NCBI RefSeq assembly: GCF_001641085.1
Contig: NZ_LXIE01000045.1
Coordinates: forward strand, 1-64,000
Source: Aequorivita soesokkakensis
GTDB taxonomy: Bacteria; Bacteroidota; Bacteroidia; Flavobacteriales; Flavobacteriaceae
Direction of reading: 5' to 3'
DNA: 64,000 nucleotides
Numbering within the stretch: position 1 is the first letter of the stretch; each line of letters starts with the position of its first letter. The notes beneath the pieces are model-generated. The model was not told the DNA's origin. It ran no database searches and saw only the letters and a program-made list of their open reading frames with translations. This document shows, piece after piece, positions 9,201-17,008 of this stretch. A program made the translations under genes and the position numbers.

Positions 9201-10361
9201 TTATAAGGTCCCTCGTTGCTCCTGTTCGCGCTCTATAGATTCAAAAAGTGCCTTGAAATTTCCGGCTCCAAAACCTTTTGCTCCCATACGCTGAATGATT
9301 TCAAAAAATAAGGTTGGACGGTCTTCCAAAGGCTTTGTGAATATTTGAAGCAAGTAGCCCTCTTCATCCGCATCTATCATAATAGATAAATTTTTAAGCT
9401 CGTTGATGTCTTCCTTCATCATTTTCATGTGTTCTCCCAAACGACGGGGAATGTCATCATAATAGGCCTGCGGTGGCGGTGGCAAAAATTCTATGCCGCG
9501 CTCTTTCAATTGGCTCACTGTTTTAATAATATCGTCCGTTGCAACGGCTAAATGCTGTACCCCAGAATCTTCGTAAAAATCCAGATATTCTTCAATTTGT
9601 GATTTTTTTATTCCTTTGGCAGGTTCGTTTATTGGGAATTTAATCCGTCCGTTGCCATTGCTCATCACTTTACTCATCAAAGCTGAATATTCGGTGTGAA
9701 TCTGCTTGTCATCAAATGAAAGGAAATTTACAAAACCCATAACATCTTCATACCATTTCACCCATTTATCCATTTGGCCCCAGCCCACATTGCCAACCAT
9801 ATGGTCAATATATTTTAAGCCAGTTGGGGTTGGGTTGTAATCACTTTTCCATTCGCGAAAACCAGGAAGAAATGTTCCGTTATAGTTTTTGCGTTCCACG
9901 AACATATGCACGGTTTCACCATACGTATAAATCCCGCTGCGAACCACTTCGCCGTGCTCATCCTTTTCAACGGTAGGTTCCAAATAGGGTTTTGCTCCGC
10001 GTTTGGTGGTTTCTTCAAAAGCACTGCGCGCATCATCAACCCAAAGGGCGATTACTTTTACACCGTCACCGTGTTTTACGATATGATCATTTATTGGCGA
10101 TTTACTGTTCAAAGGCGTAGTAAGAACCAGCCTGATTTTATCCTGCTTCAAAACATAACTCACAGAATCGCGTGAACCAGTTTCCAGTCCTTTATAGGCG
10201 TAGGATTGAAACCCGAAAGCTGTTTTATAAAAATGTGCGGATTGTTTTGCGTTGCCTACATAAAACTCTACATAATCGGTTCCCAATAAAGGTAGAAAAT
10301 CTTCTGCACCTTCAAATATTTTTTCCAGTCCGTAATCGACTGATTTTACTTCTTTGCTCAT
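9201..10361 (-). CDS. hppD: 4-hydroxyphenylpyruvate dioxygenase
   Basis: 386 residues, the usual length for HPPD. It converts 4-hydroxyphenylpyruvate to homogentisate with Fe(II) and O2, the second step of tyrosine breakdown. Two vicinal-oxygen-chelate domains are visible: the N-terminal half starting near GTDYVEFYVGNAKQSAHFY and the catalytic C-terminal half with the iron ligands in YIDHMVGNV, SGVQHLAVATDDI and FFEIIQRMG (His-His-Glu triad). The C-terminal gating helix GAGNFKALFESIEREQEQRGTL is intact. Its partner hmgA is 0.5 kb upstream on the same strand; a toxin-antitoxin remnant sits between them, ending 11 bases before this start codon. Confidence 0.96.
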   Translation of the reverse strand: MSKEVKSVDYGLEKIFEGAEDFLPLLGTDYVEFYVGNAKQSAHFYKTAFGFQSYAYKGLETGSRDSVSYVLKQDKIRLVLTTPLNSKSPINDHIVKHGDGVKVIALWVDDARSAFEETTKRGAKPYLEPTVEKDEHGEVVRSGIYTYGETVHMFVERKNYNGTFLPGFREWKSDYNPTPTGLKYIDHMVGNVGWGQMDKWVKWYEDVMGFVNFLSFDDKQIHTEYSALMSKVMSNGNGRIKFPINEPAKGIKKSQIEEYLDFYEDSGVQHLAVATDDIIKTVSQLKERGIEFLPPPPQAYYDDIPRRLGEHMKMMKEDINELKNLSIMIDADEEGYLLQIFTKPLEDRPTLFFEIIQRMGAKGFGAGNFKALFESIEREQEQRGTL

Positions 10362-10372
10362 AATTTTAATCT

Positions 10373-10668
10373 TTAATATTTAAAGTTCTTCGGATTTTGC
10401 CTTGTGTCCCAAATGGCAAGAACTTCCAATATGTTTTCTTTTATTCTATAAACTATTTTAAAATCTTTTATAATTTGAATTCTCACATTAATTACTTCGG
10501 TTTTAATTCCTGCAGAAGGATAAATTGCTGCAATTTTATAACTTCATTGAAAAGTTTTTCCAACTTCTGCGCATATAATATAGATTTATTTCTATTTGTC
10601 CAATATTCATAAATGGCCAATTTATCTTGTGTCGCCCTTATAGTCCAACGGATTTCTCTTGAAGCCAT
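10373..10668 (-). pseudogene. Frameshifted RelE/ParE-type toxin
   Basis: Reading the minus strand from the ATG at 10668 gives MASREIRWTIRATQDK..., continuing through an LAIYEYWTNRN segment, then a stop at 10492 (58 codons). A second frame picks up the family's C-terminal half at once (IAAIYPSAG, then VINVRIQIIKDFKIVYRI, ILEVLAIWDTRQNP) and stops at 10373. The two join if the run of four A at 10534-10537 had five, so a single-base deletion splits a toxin of about 98 residues. The start overlaps the antitoxin gene by 31 bases, the classic toxin-antitoxin arrangement. A sequencing error in the homopolymer is the main alternative. Confidence 0.8.
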
Positions 10669-10880
10669 TGGGCAACCAATTTTTCTGATTCTTTTTGGGA
10701 AAAATATCTATTATTGTCTGCATCTTCAATAGCTTCATTCACTTGCTGCAGTTCCGAAGGAGAGAATTTATAAGTCTCTTCAAAAAAGAATTCAGCAGAA
10801 ATCAAACTGAAAATTTCATTAAGAATGTTTTCGTCTTCTATAGAATTTATTTGCGCAATAATTTTTTGTTTTACAGTCAT
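10638..10880 (-). CDS. Antitoxin of a RelE/ParE-type module
   Basis: 80 residues, small and acidic, with the layout of bacteroidetes antitoxins paired with ParE/RelE toxins. It has an N-terminal helical segment (MTVKQKIIAQINSIEDENIL) and a C-terminal toxin-wrapping region of the form SELQQVNEAIEDADNNRYFSQ, ending in EKLVAQWLQEK. It is intact while the toxin downstream is frameshifted. The gene sits between hmgA (24 bases upstream) and hppD. It is assigned from its length, position and overlap with the toxin remnant more than from any catalytic motif. Confidence 0.7.
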   Translation of the reverse strand: MTVKQKIIAQINSIEDENILNEIFSLISAEFFFEETYKFSPSELQQVNEAIEDADNNRYFSQKESEKLVAQWLQEKSVGL

Positions 10881-10904
10881 AATTTTAAATTGATAATTGT
10901 AAGC

Positions 10905-12065
10905 CTATTTTTCTAACCAGCTTTGATAATAGCTACCGTCCGAAAGTTTCAAGCCATCCTCGGTAACCTGTAATGGTTTAAAGGTATCTACCATAACGGC
11001 CAATTCTTCGGTTTCTGTTTTACCGATACTTCTTTCTGCAGCCCCCGGGTGTGGCCCGTGTGGAATTCCTGCTGGGTGAAGCGTTATTTGGCCTGCTTCA
11101 ATATCGTTTCGGCTCATAAAATCACCATCTACATAATACAACACCTCATCGCTATCAATATTGCTGTGGTTGTATGGAGCGGGAATACTGTCAGGGTGAT
11201 AATCATAAAGTCTTGGCACGAAACTACAAACTACAAACGCATCTGTTTCAAATGTTTGATGCACTGGCGGTGGTTGGTGAATTCGACCGGTAATAGGTTC
11301 AAAATCGTGGATTGAAAAGGCGTATGGAAAATTATAGCCGTCATAGCCAACCACATCAAAAGGATGTGTGGCGTAAACCATTTCAAAAATTTCGTCCCTT
11401 TTTTTCACTTTTACCAAAAATTCACCTTTTTCATCATGGCTTTCCAGTTCCTGCGGTTTGCGAATATCGCGTTCACAATAAGGCGAATGTTCCAACAATT
11501 GTCCAAACCAGTTTCTGTATCTTTTAGGTGTATAGATTGGTCTTCGTGATTCAACGATAAAAAGACGGTTATCTTCCGTGTCAAAATCTATTTGATAAAT
11601 TATTCCGCGAGGCACTACAAGGTAATCGCCGTATTTAAAATCGAGATTTCCTAAAAAAGTTCTAAGTTTTCCGCTGCCTTTATGGATGAAAATTAATTCA
11701 TCGGCATCTGTGTTTTTATAAAAATAATCTTTTAGGGATTCCTGCGGAGCGGCAAGAATTATACTGCAATCGCTATTTGTAAGTACTGTTTTTCGGCTGC
11801 TGAGATAGTCTTTTTCAGGTTTTACATCAAAACCCTTCAGCCGTAAAGATTCCATATTATTTGCACGTGCAATCTTGGGCGCAACATTGTATTGCTTTTT
11901 TATTTCCTTAACCTGTGTAGGTCTGTATTCGTGATAAATATTACTATACATCCCATCAAAACCTATTGTTCCAAAAAGTTGTTCAGAATAAAGGGTTCCG
12001 TCAGGTTTTCGAAATTGTGTATGGCGTTTGGGCGGTATTTTGCCCAGTTTATGATAGAAAGGCAT
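10905..12065 (-). CDS. hmgA: Homogentisate 1,2-dioxygenase
   Basis: 386 residues. Opens the ring of homogentisate to maleylacetoacetate with Fe(II) and O2, following HPPD in tyrosine and phenylalanine degradation. The N-terminus (MPFYHKLGKIPPKRHTQF, then FGTIGFDGMYSNIYHEYRP) is typical of the family. So are the cupin half with YGDYLVVPRGIIYQID and the C-terminal iron site region LHPAGIPHGPHPGAAERS. hppD lies downstream on the same strand, so the two steps are clustered, although the fumarylacetoacetate hydrolase gene is not in the window. No consensus promoter was found in the 145 bases upstream. Confidence 0.95.
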   Translation of the reverse strand: MPFYHKLGKIPPKRHTQFRKPDGTLYSEQLFGTIGFDGMYSNIYHEYRPTQVKEIKKQYNVAPKIARANNMESLRLKGFDVKPEKDYLSSRKTVLTNSDCSIILAAPQESLKDYFYKNTDADELIFIHKGSGKLRTFLGNLDFKYGDYLVVPRGIIYQIDFDTEDNRLFIVESRRPIYTPKRYRNWFGQLLEHSPYCERDIRKPQELESHDEKGEFLVKVKKRDEIFEMVYATHPFDVVGYDGYNFPYAFSIHDFEPITGRIHQPPPVHQTFETDAFVVCSFVPRLYDYHPDSIPAPYNHSNIDSDEVLYYVDGDFMSRNDIEAGQITLHPAGIPHGPHPGAAERSIGKTETEELAVMVDTFKPLQVTEDGLKLSDGSYYQSWLEK

Positions 12066-12210
12066 CTTTTTAAGTTAACAGGTTATTGAGTTATTGGTTG
12101 ATAGTTATTTGTTTATTGAAAGTTTTCCAAATAACATAATAACCATTTAAACTAGTAACTCTTCTCCACAAATATCGGAAAAATATTGGAGCTAAACGTT
12201 TAAGTTTTTG

Positions 12211-14445
12211 CTAAAACCTATAGCCTAAAGCCACATACCATTCACTTTTATCTAGTTCAGGAGAATAGGAGTATTTAATTTCCATGGGACCCAAAACTGT
12301 TTCCAAACCATAGCCGGCTGAAAAACCTGAGTAATCCACCCCATCTATCCACTGTCCGTTTTCAAAAAGGTCATTACCCACATTGGCAATATTTGCCGAA
12401 ATATTTATGTGGTTCTTTCTGAATATTTCATAATCAAAGCTAAGTGTAGATTTAAGATATGTATTTCCGCGAAGCGAAATTGCTTCATAGCCCAAAAAAG
12501 GAATGATGTTATTCATTTCTTTAAAACCATAACCGCCCAATGCAAAATCAAGAGTGGTGGTTTCTGGTCCACCCCATTTAAAACCTCCTTCTGTGGTTAA
12601 ATTAACCGAAATTGTATTGAAAAAGGTATGGGCATATCCCAACTTTGCTTTTGCCAACGAAAATGGCTCAAAGTTCTTGTTTCTGCCATGGGCCAAAAGA
12701 TACCAGTGGAAATCGCCCGAAAAATAAGCCCCATTTTTTGGGAAAAAGCTATTATCATAGGTATCATATTTCAAAAAGCCGAAAGCGCTATAATAATTTG
12801 TGCTTTCAAAAATGGTGCGCGGAAGGTTATTTTCATCAGTACCAATAGTTTCCGATAGATAGCGCAGGTATTTGTGTTCTCCCCCCAAACCAAAAATAAA
12901 TGTTCTTTTAAAAAGGGTTTCAAAATACAACTGGTTCGTAAAATCGCTATATTTTATAGACAAGTTATTGATTGGTAAGGAAAGTTCGGTATTCAAATCT
13001 GCTCCAACAAAACTCAAGGGCACATCGGTTTCGAAAAAGTGGTATTTTGAATTGAAGCCAACGCTCCAGTAAAAGCCTTTGTCTATATAGTATTCAAAAT
13101 TATAGCGAAGGTTATCACCAGCAATCAAATCTAATGAAGCAATATCGTTATTTGTGAAAAGTCGCTTTTTTGTAATATTCACCAAGGCAGCCGTTCGGAA
13201 CAAATCGTCATAATGTGCCGCAAAACGCAGCATCATGGACGATTTGCTTTCCCGTAATTGCAAAAGCAAAGTGTTTTCATTGTTTTCATCTTCAATAAAG
13301 GTGTAATTGATGTCCTGAAAATTGCCCGTGGCCGAAAGGTTGTTGATTCCTTCACTAAAATCTTCATAAGTAATTTTATCTGGGGTTCGCAGTTTCAGTT
13401 TTCCCAAAACATAGCTGCGGGTGTATTTTTCAATTCCCTCAATTTTCACTTCCTTTATAAAAATAGTGTCTTGGTTTTCAAACTTGATTTTCTTCTTTTC
13501 AATGTGTTTCTGCTGCGAAGCCAGTTTTTTTAATTCCTCCCTAAAAGATTCAGCAGCCTCCACGCCGGATGCTACTATATTTTTTCCTTCGTCAAAAGAA
13601 ACTACAGAAAAATTCTCAATATTTGGGTGAATATAGATATCTGTTTTTTTTCGTTTATCAATCATGTCACGAATGGTGCGATAGTTATTTATCTGAACCA
13701 AAACATCAAAAGCAGATTTCAAGTCGTTGCGGTTTTTAAGGCTGTCCTGCACATCAACGCCAATAATAATATCCATGCCTTTGGCACGCACTTCATTTAC
13801 TGGATAATTATTCACAACACCCCCGTCAATTAACACCATATCATCAATCATCACAGGGCTAAAAAGCGAAGGCAAAGCTCCACTAGCCGTTACGGCACGG
13901 GGAAGATAGCCATGATCCAAAATTACTTCCTTACCCGTTTCCACATTTGTTGCTACACAGAAAAAAGGAATAGGAAGTTTGCTAAAATCGGAAGTAGTAC
14001 TAACGTGGCTGGTCAATTTTGAAAGTAGGTTATACACATTTTGGCCTTTTGAAAGCCCTGATGGAAAACCAACCTTAAATTTATCAAAAGGCAGTACCAA
14101 GGCATATTTTTCGGCTTCCTGTTTTTCGTAAAAAGTTTTTGCGCTTCGGGGAATGTCGTCCTGTATCAAAGTGCTGAAATTTGTTTGGCTAAAAATACTG
14201 TCCAGTTGTTTTGCAGAATATCCCGAGGCATAAAGCGCTCCAATAATGGCACCCATACTCGTGCCGCCAATATAATCAATACGAATTCCTGATTCCTCAA
14301 TTACTTTTAAAGCCCCAATATGCGCAAGTCCTTTTGCACCACCGCCACTCAATACAAGACCTACTTTTATATCCTGCTCACTTTTTTCCTGAGAAAAGGA
14401 AAGGCACGAAATTAGTAGGAATGCTATGAGGAGTAGGTGTTTCAT
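12211..14445 (-). CDS. Patatin-like phospholipase fused to an Omp85-type barrel
   Basis: 744 residues: signal peptide (about 1-18), patatin domain (about 25-300), POTRA-like domain (about 325-400) and a C-terminal 16-strand Omp85/BamA-type barrel ending in ALGYRF. The patatin motifs are complete: oxyanion loop GGGAKG, nucleophile elbow GTSMG and catalytic Asp in DGG. The POTRA segment includes FIKEVKIEGIEKYTRSYVLGKLKL. This is the PlpD-like (type Vd) layout, in which the barrel carries or displays a lipase at the cell surface, or acts on outer-membrane lipids. The neighbours (hmgA, uvrC) give no functional link. Confidence 0.9.
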   Translation of the reverse strand: MKHLLLIAFLLISCLSFSQEKSEQDIKVGLVLSGGGAKGLAHIGALKVIEESGIRIDYIGGTSMGAIIGALYASGYSAKQLDSIFSQTNFSTLIQDDIPRSAKTFYEKQEAEKYALVLPFDKFKVGFPSGLSKGQNVYNLLSKLTSHVSTTSDFSKLPIPFFCVATNVETGKEVILDHGYLPRAVTASGALPSLFSPVMIDDMVLIDGGVVNNYPVNEVRAKGMDIIIGVDVQDSLKNRNDLKSAFDVLVQINNYRTIRDMIDKRKKTDIYIHPNIENFSVVSFDEGKNIVASGVEAAESFREELKKLASQQKHIEKKKIKFENQDTIFIKEVKIEGIEKYTRSYVLGKLKLRTPDKITYEDFSEGINNLSATGNFQDINYTFIEDENNENTLLLQLRESKSSMMLRFAAHYDDLFRTAALVNITKKRLFTNNDIASLDLIAGDNLRYNFEYYIDKGFYWSVGFNSKYHFFETDVPLSFVGADLNTELSLPINNLSIKYSDFTNQLYFETLFKRTFIFGLGGEHKYLRYLSETIGTDENNLPRTIFESTNYYSAFGFLKYDTYDNSFFPKNGAYFSGDFHWYLLAHGRNKNFEPFSLAKAKLGYAHTFFNTISVNLTTEGGFKWGGPETTTLDFALGGYGFKEMNNIIPFLGYEAISLRGNTYLKSTLSFDYEIFRKNHINISANIANVGNDLFENGQWIDGVDYSGFSAGYGLETVLGPMEIKYSYSPELDKSEWYVALGYRF

Positions 14446-14503
14446 TAATGGATTATTGGACTTTTAGATTTTTGGATTGTTAGAAAAAGTTATTGTTTAT
14501 TGT

Positions 14504-16300
14504 TTATTGTTCATTGCTGAAATATTCTAAAAGTTTCTTAGCTCTGCTTGCGCCAATTACTTTTGAAAGTTCTTCAAAACTGGCTGAAGAAATCCGTTTT
14601 GTGCTTTTAAAATGCTTTAAAAGTTCAACAACCGTTTTTTCTCCTATTCCGGGAATGGTTTCCAGTTCCGTGTTCAGCGCTTGTTTGCTGCGTTTGCTTC
14701 GGTGGAATGTTATTCCAAAACGGTGCGCCTCGTTCCGCAATTGCTGTATTATTTTTAAAGTCTCGCTCTTTTTATCTAAATAAAGCGGAATGGGGTCGTT
14801 GGGATAAAACAACTCTTCCAAACGTTTTGCAATTCCTATTATAGCGATTTTTCCGCGCAATTCCAACTTGTCCAAACTTTTCAAAGCGGAAGAAAGTTGC
14901 CCCTTTCCCCCATCTATGATGATTAGTTGCGGCAATGGTTGCTCCTCTTCTAGCAATCTTTTGTAACGTCTATAAACAACTTCTTCCATTGAGGCAAAAT
15001 CATCAGGCCCTTCAACCGTTTTAATATTGAATTTGCGATAGTCCTTTTTGCTCGGTTTTCCATTTTTAAAAACCACGCAGGCCGCAACCGGGTTTGTACC
15101 TTGAATATTACTATTGTCAAAACACTCTATATGTCGCGGTTCCTCACTTAACCTTAAATCTTTTTTCATCTGCGCCATAATGCGCTTTTCATGACGATCC
15201 GGATCAACTATTTTGGCTTGCTTGAAACGCTCCATTCGGTAATATTTCGCGTTTCTTTCGGAAAGGTCGAGGATTGCTTTTTTATCGCCCAGTTTGGGAA
15301 CATGCGTTTTTATGTCTTCGCCCAATTCCACCTCAAATGGAACGTAAATTTCTTTTGAAAGTGAATTGAAACGTTGTCGAATTTCAACAATGGCAAGTTG
15401 AAGCAATTCTTCATCGGTTTCATCCAATTTTTTTTTGATTTCCAAAGTATGCGAGCGGATAATCGCGCCGTGCGAAAGCTGCAGAAAATTCACATATGCA
15501 TAGCTTTCATCAGAAATTATCGAAAACACATCAACGTTATTAATCTTCGGATTTACAACGGTGCTTTTACTTTGATAATTCTCCAAAATATCAATCTTTT
15601 CCTTTACCCGCTGTGCCTGCTCAAACTTTAAATCGGTCGCCAAATCTTTCATCTGACTTTTAAATTTATGCAGTGAATCCTTAAAATTTCCTTTCACAAT
15701 ATTTCGGATTGCCTCAATATTTTCGTGATATTCCTTTTCGGAATAAAGCCCTTCGCAAGGCCCAGCACAGTTTCCCAGATGAAATTCCAAACACACTTTA
15801 TACTTGCCAGCCCTAATTTTTTCTTCGGAAAGATCATAATTGCAGGTGCGCAACGGATACAGGCCTTTTATCAAATCCAGCAGCGTGTGCACGGTTTTCA
15901 TACTCGTGTACGGGCCGTAATATTCCGATCCATCCTTTATCATCCTTCGCGTTGGGAAAACTCGCGGAAAACGTTCGTTTTTAATACAGATCCACGGATA
16001 GCTTTTATCGTCTTTCAGCATCACGTTGTAGCGTGGCTGATAGTTTTTGATCAAATTGTTTTCCAGCAAAAGCGCATCAGTTTCGGTTTTAACAACGATG
16101 TGCTTTATGGTTTCAATTTTTTTTACAAGAATTCTGGTTTTACCATTGTCCTGCGTTTTGTTGAAATAAGACGAAACACGTTTTTTCAGGTTTTTCGCTT
16201 TGCCAACATACAGCAGTTTTCCATCTTTATCGTAATATTGATAAACGCCCGGTGAATCTGGAAGGGTTGAAATTTGAAGTGTTACCGAAGCATTGGCCAT
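14504..16300 (-). CDS. uvrC: Excinuclease ABC subunit C
   Basis: 598 residues from the ATG at 16300 (MANASVTLQ), preferred over the in-frame ATG at 16351 because family members start here. UvrC makes both incisions in nucleotide excision repair with UvrAB. Domains in order: N-terminal GIY-YIG nuclease (PGVYQYY...LYVGKAKNLKKRVSSYF), a Cys-containing linker (NCAGPCEG), a UVR motif (LKFEQAQRVKEKIDIL near residue 225), the RNase H-like C-terminal nuclease (IECFDNSNIQG; IIIDGGKGQL) and terminal helix-hairpin-helix repeats (ETIPGIGEKT). The stop lies in a TTTATTG-type direct repeat at about 14490-14516 that extends into the gap before the patatin gene. Confidence 0.95.
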   Translation of the reverse strand: MANASVTLQISTLPDSPGVYQYYDKDGKLLYVGKAKNLKKRVSSYFNKTQDNGKTRILVKKIETIKHIVVKTETDALLLENNLIKNYQPRYNVMLKDDKSYPWICIKNERFPRVFPTRRMIKDGSEYYGPYTSMKTVHTLLDLIKGLYPLRTCNYDLSEEKIRAGKYKVCLEFHLGNCAGPCEGLYSEKEYHENIEAIRNIVKGNFKDSLHKFKSQMKDLATDLKFEQAQRVKEKIDILENYQSKSTVVNPKINNVDVFSIISDESYAYVNFLQLSHGAIIRSHTLEIKKKLDETDEELLQLAIVEIRQRFNSLSKEIYVPFEVELGEDIKTHVPKLGDKKAILDLSERNAKYYRMERFKQAKIVDPDRHEKRIMAQMKKDLRLSEEPRHIECFDNSNIQGTNPVAACVVFKNGKPSKKDYRKFNIKTVEGPDDFASMEEVVYRRYKRLLEEEQPLPQLIIIDGGKGQLSSALKSLDKLELRGKIAIIGIAKRLEELFYPNDPIPLYLDKKSETLKIIQQLRNEAHRFGITFHRSKRSKQALNTELETIPGIGEKTVVELLKHFKSTKRISSASFEELSKVIGASRAKKLLEYFSNEQ

Positions 16301-16436
16301 AGCCTCAAAGATACTTGCTATTTTATTTTTAAGGAATTTTTCTTGAACCAAAAATAGTTAAGAAACGGTTAAATGAGGATTTCAAAAATCCAAACTCCCT
16401 AATCTTGCGTATCTATTACAACCAACTAAATTAAAA

Positions 16437-16853
16437 ATGCCCAAAAGCAATTTTCATATTTCTTTTAAAAAGTATTTTGTGCTTTCCCTGTCGATTTTTT
16501 ATCTGCTCAACCCGATGCAGAAACAGCTTTCGGAGGGAATGCACATTTTTTCGCACGTAATGACGCATACCGATTATGGGCATCACGAGGAAGACCATTT
16601 GTTGGGCCACGAACACACGCACGAACACAAACTGATTACATTTTTCTCCAAAATATTTTCTTCGGAAGAAAAAACTAGCGATCACGACGGCGTGTTTTTC
16701 AATTATACGTTGGACAAACATTTTGCGCAGGAATATCCAAGTATCGATTTTAAATTCAAACCTTTTGTAAAACATATATATTTCTACACTTTTCAAATTC
16801 AGAAAAGCATAAAAACCATTCCCAGTCCGCCTCCGGAAACATTCTTTTCATAA
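16437..16853 (+). CDS. Small His-rich protein upstream of a TonB receptor
   Basis: 138 residues with an N-terminal hydrophobic segment (about 14-24) and a His-rich stretch around residues 42-61 containing YGHHEEDH and GHEHTHEHK, a likely metal-binding region. The C-terminus carries SPPPETFF. No catalytic domain is seen. It precedes the TonB-dependent receptor at 17009, whose own sequence has His-rich patches. I infer a role in periplasmic binding or sensing of zinc, copper or a similar metal, without proof of which. Confidence 0.65.
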   Translation: MPKSNFHISFKKYFVLSLSIFYLLNPMQKQLSEGMHIFSHVMTHTDYGHHEEDHLLGHEHTHEHKLITFFSKIFSSEEKTSDHDGVFFNYTLDKHFAQEYPSIDFKFKPFVKHIYFYTFQIQKSIKTIPSPPPETFFS

Positions 16854-16891
16854 AACATTGAGATTTTCTAAAATCAACTTTTACTGTCCGT

Positions 16892-16947
16892 TCGAGCGCA
16901 GTCGAGAACTCATATTCTTACTGTAAATAGGTCTCGACTGCGCTCGA
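16892..16947. repeat. Inverted repeat, palindromic intergenic element
   Basis: Perfect 16-base arms TCGAGCGCAGTCGAGA (16892-16907) and TCTCGACTGCGCTCGA (16932-16947) around a 24-base loop, in the gap between the His-rich gene and the TonB receptor. The arms are G+C-rich compared with the surroundings, typical of dispersed REP-like elements in Flavobacteria. It has no T run, so a terminator role is less likely than a transcribed hairpin. Confidence 0.75.
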
Positions 16948-17008
16948 CCAGACAATTCATTATAGGGAATCATACAAAATCAAAATTAATTTTTTAAACC
17001 AATCACCT

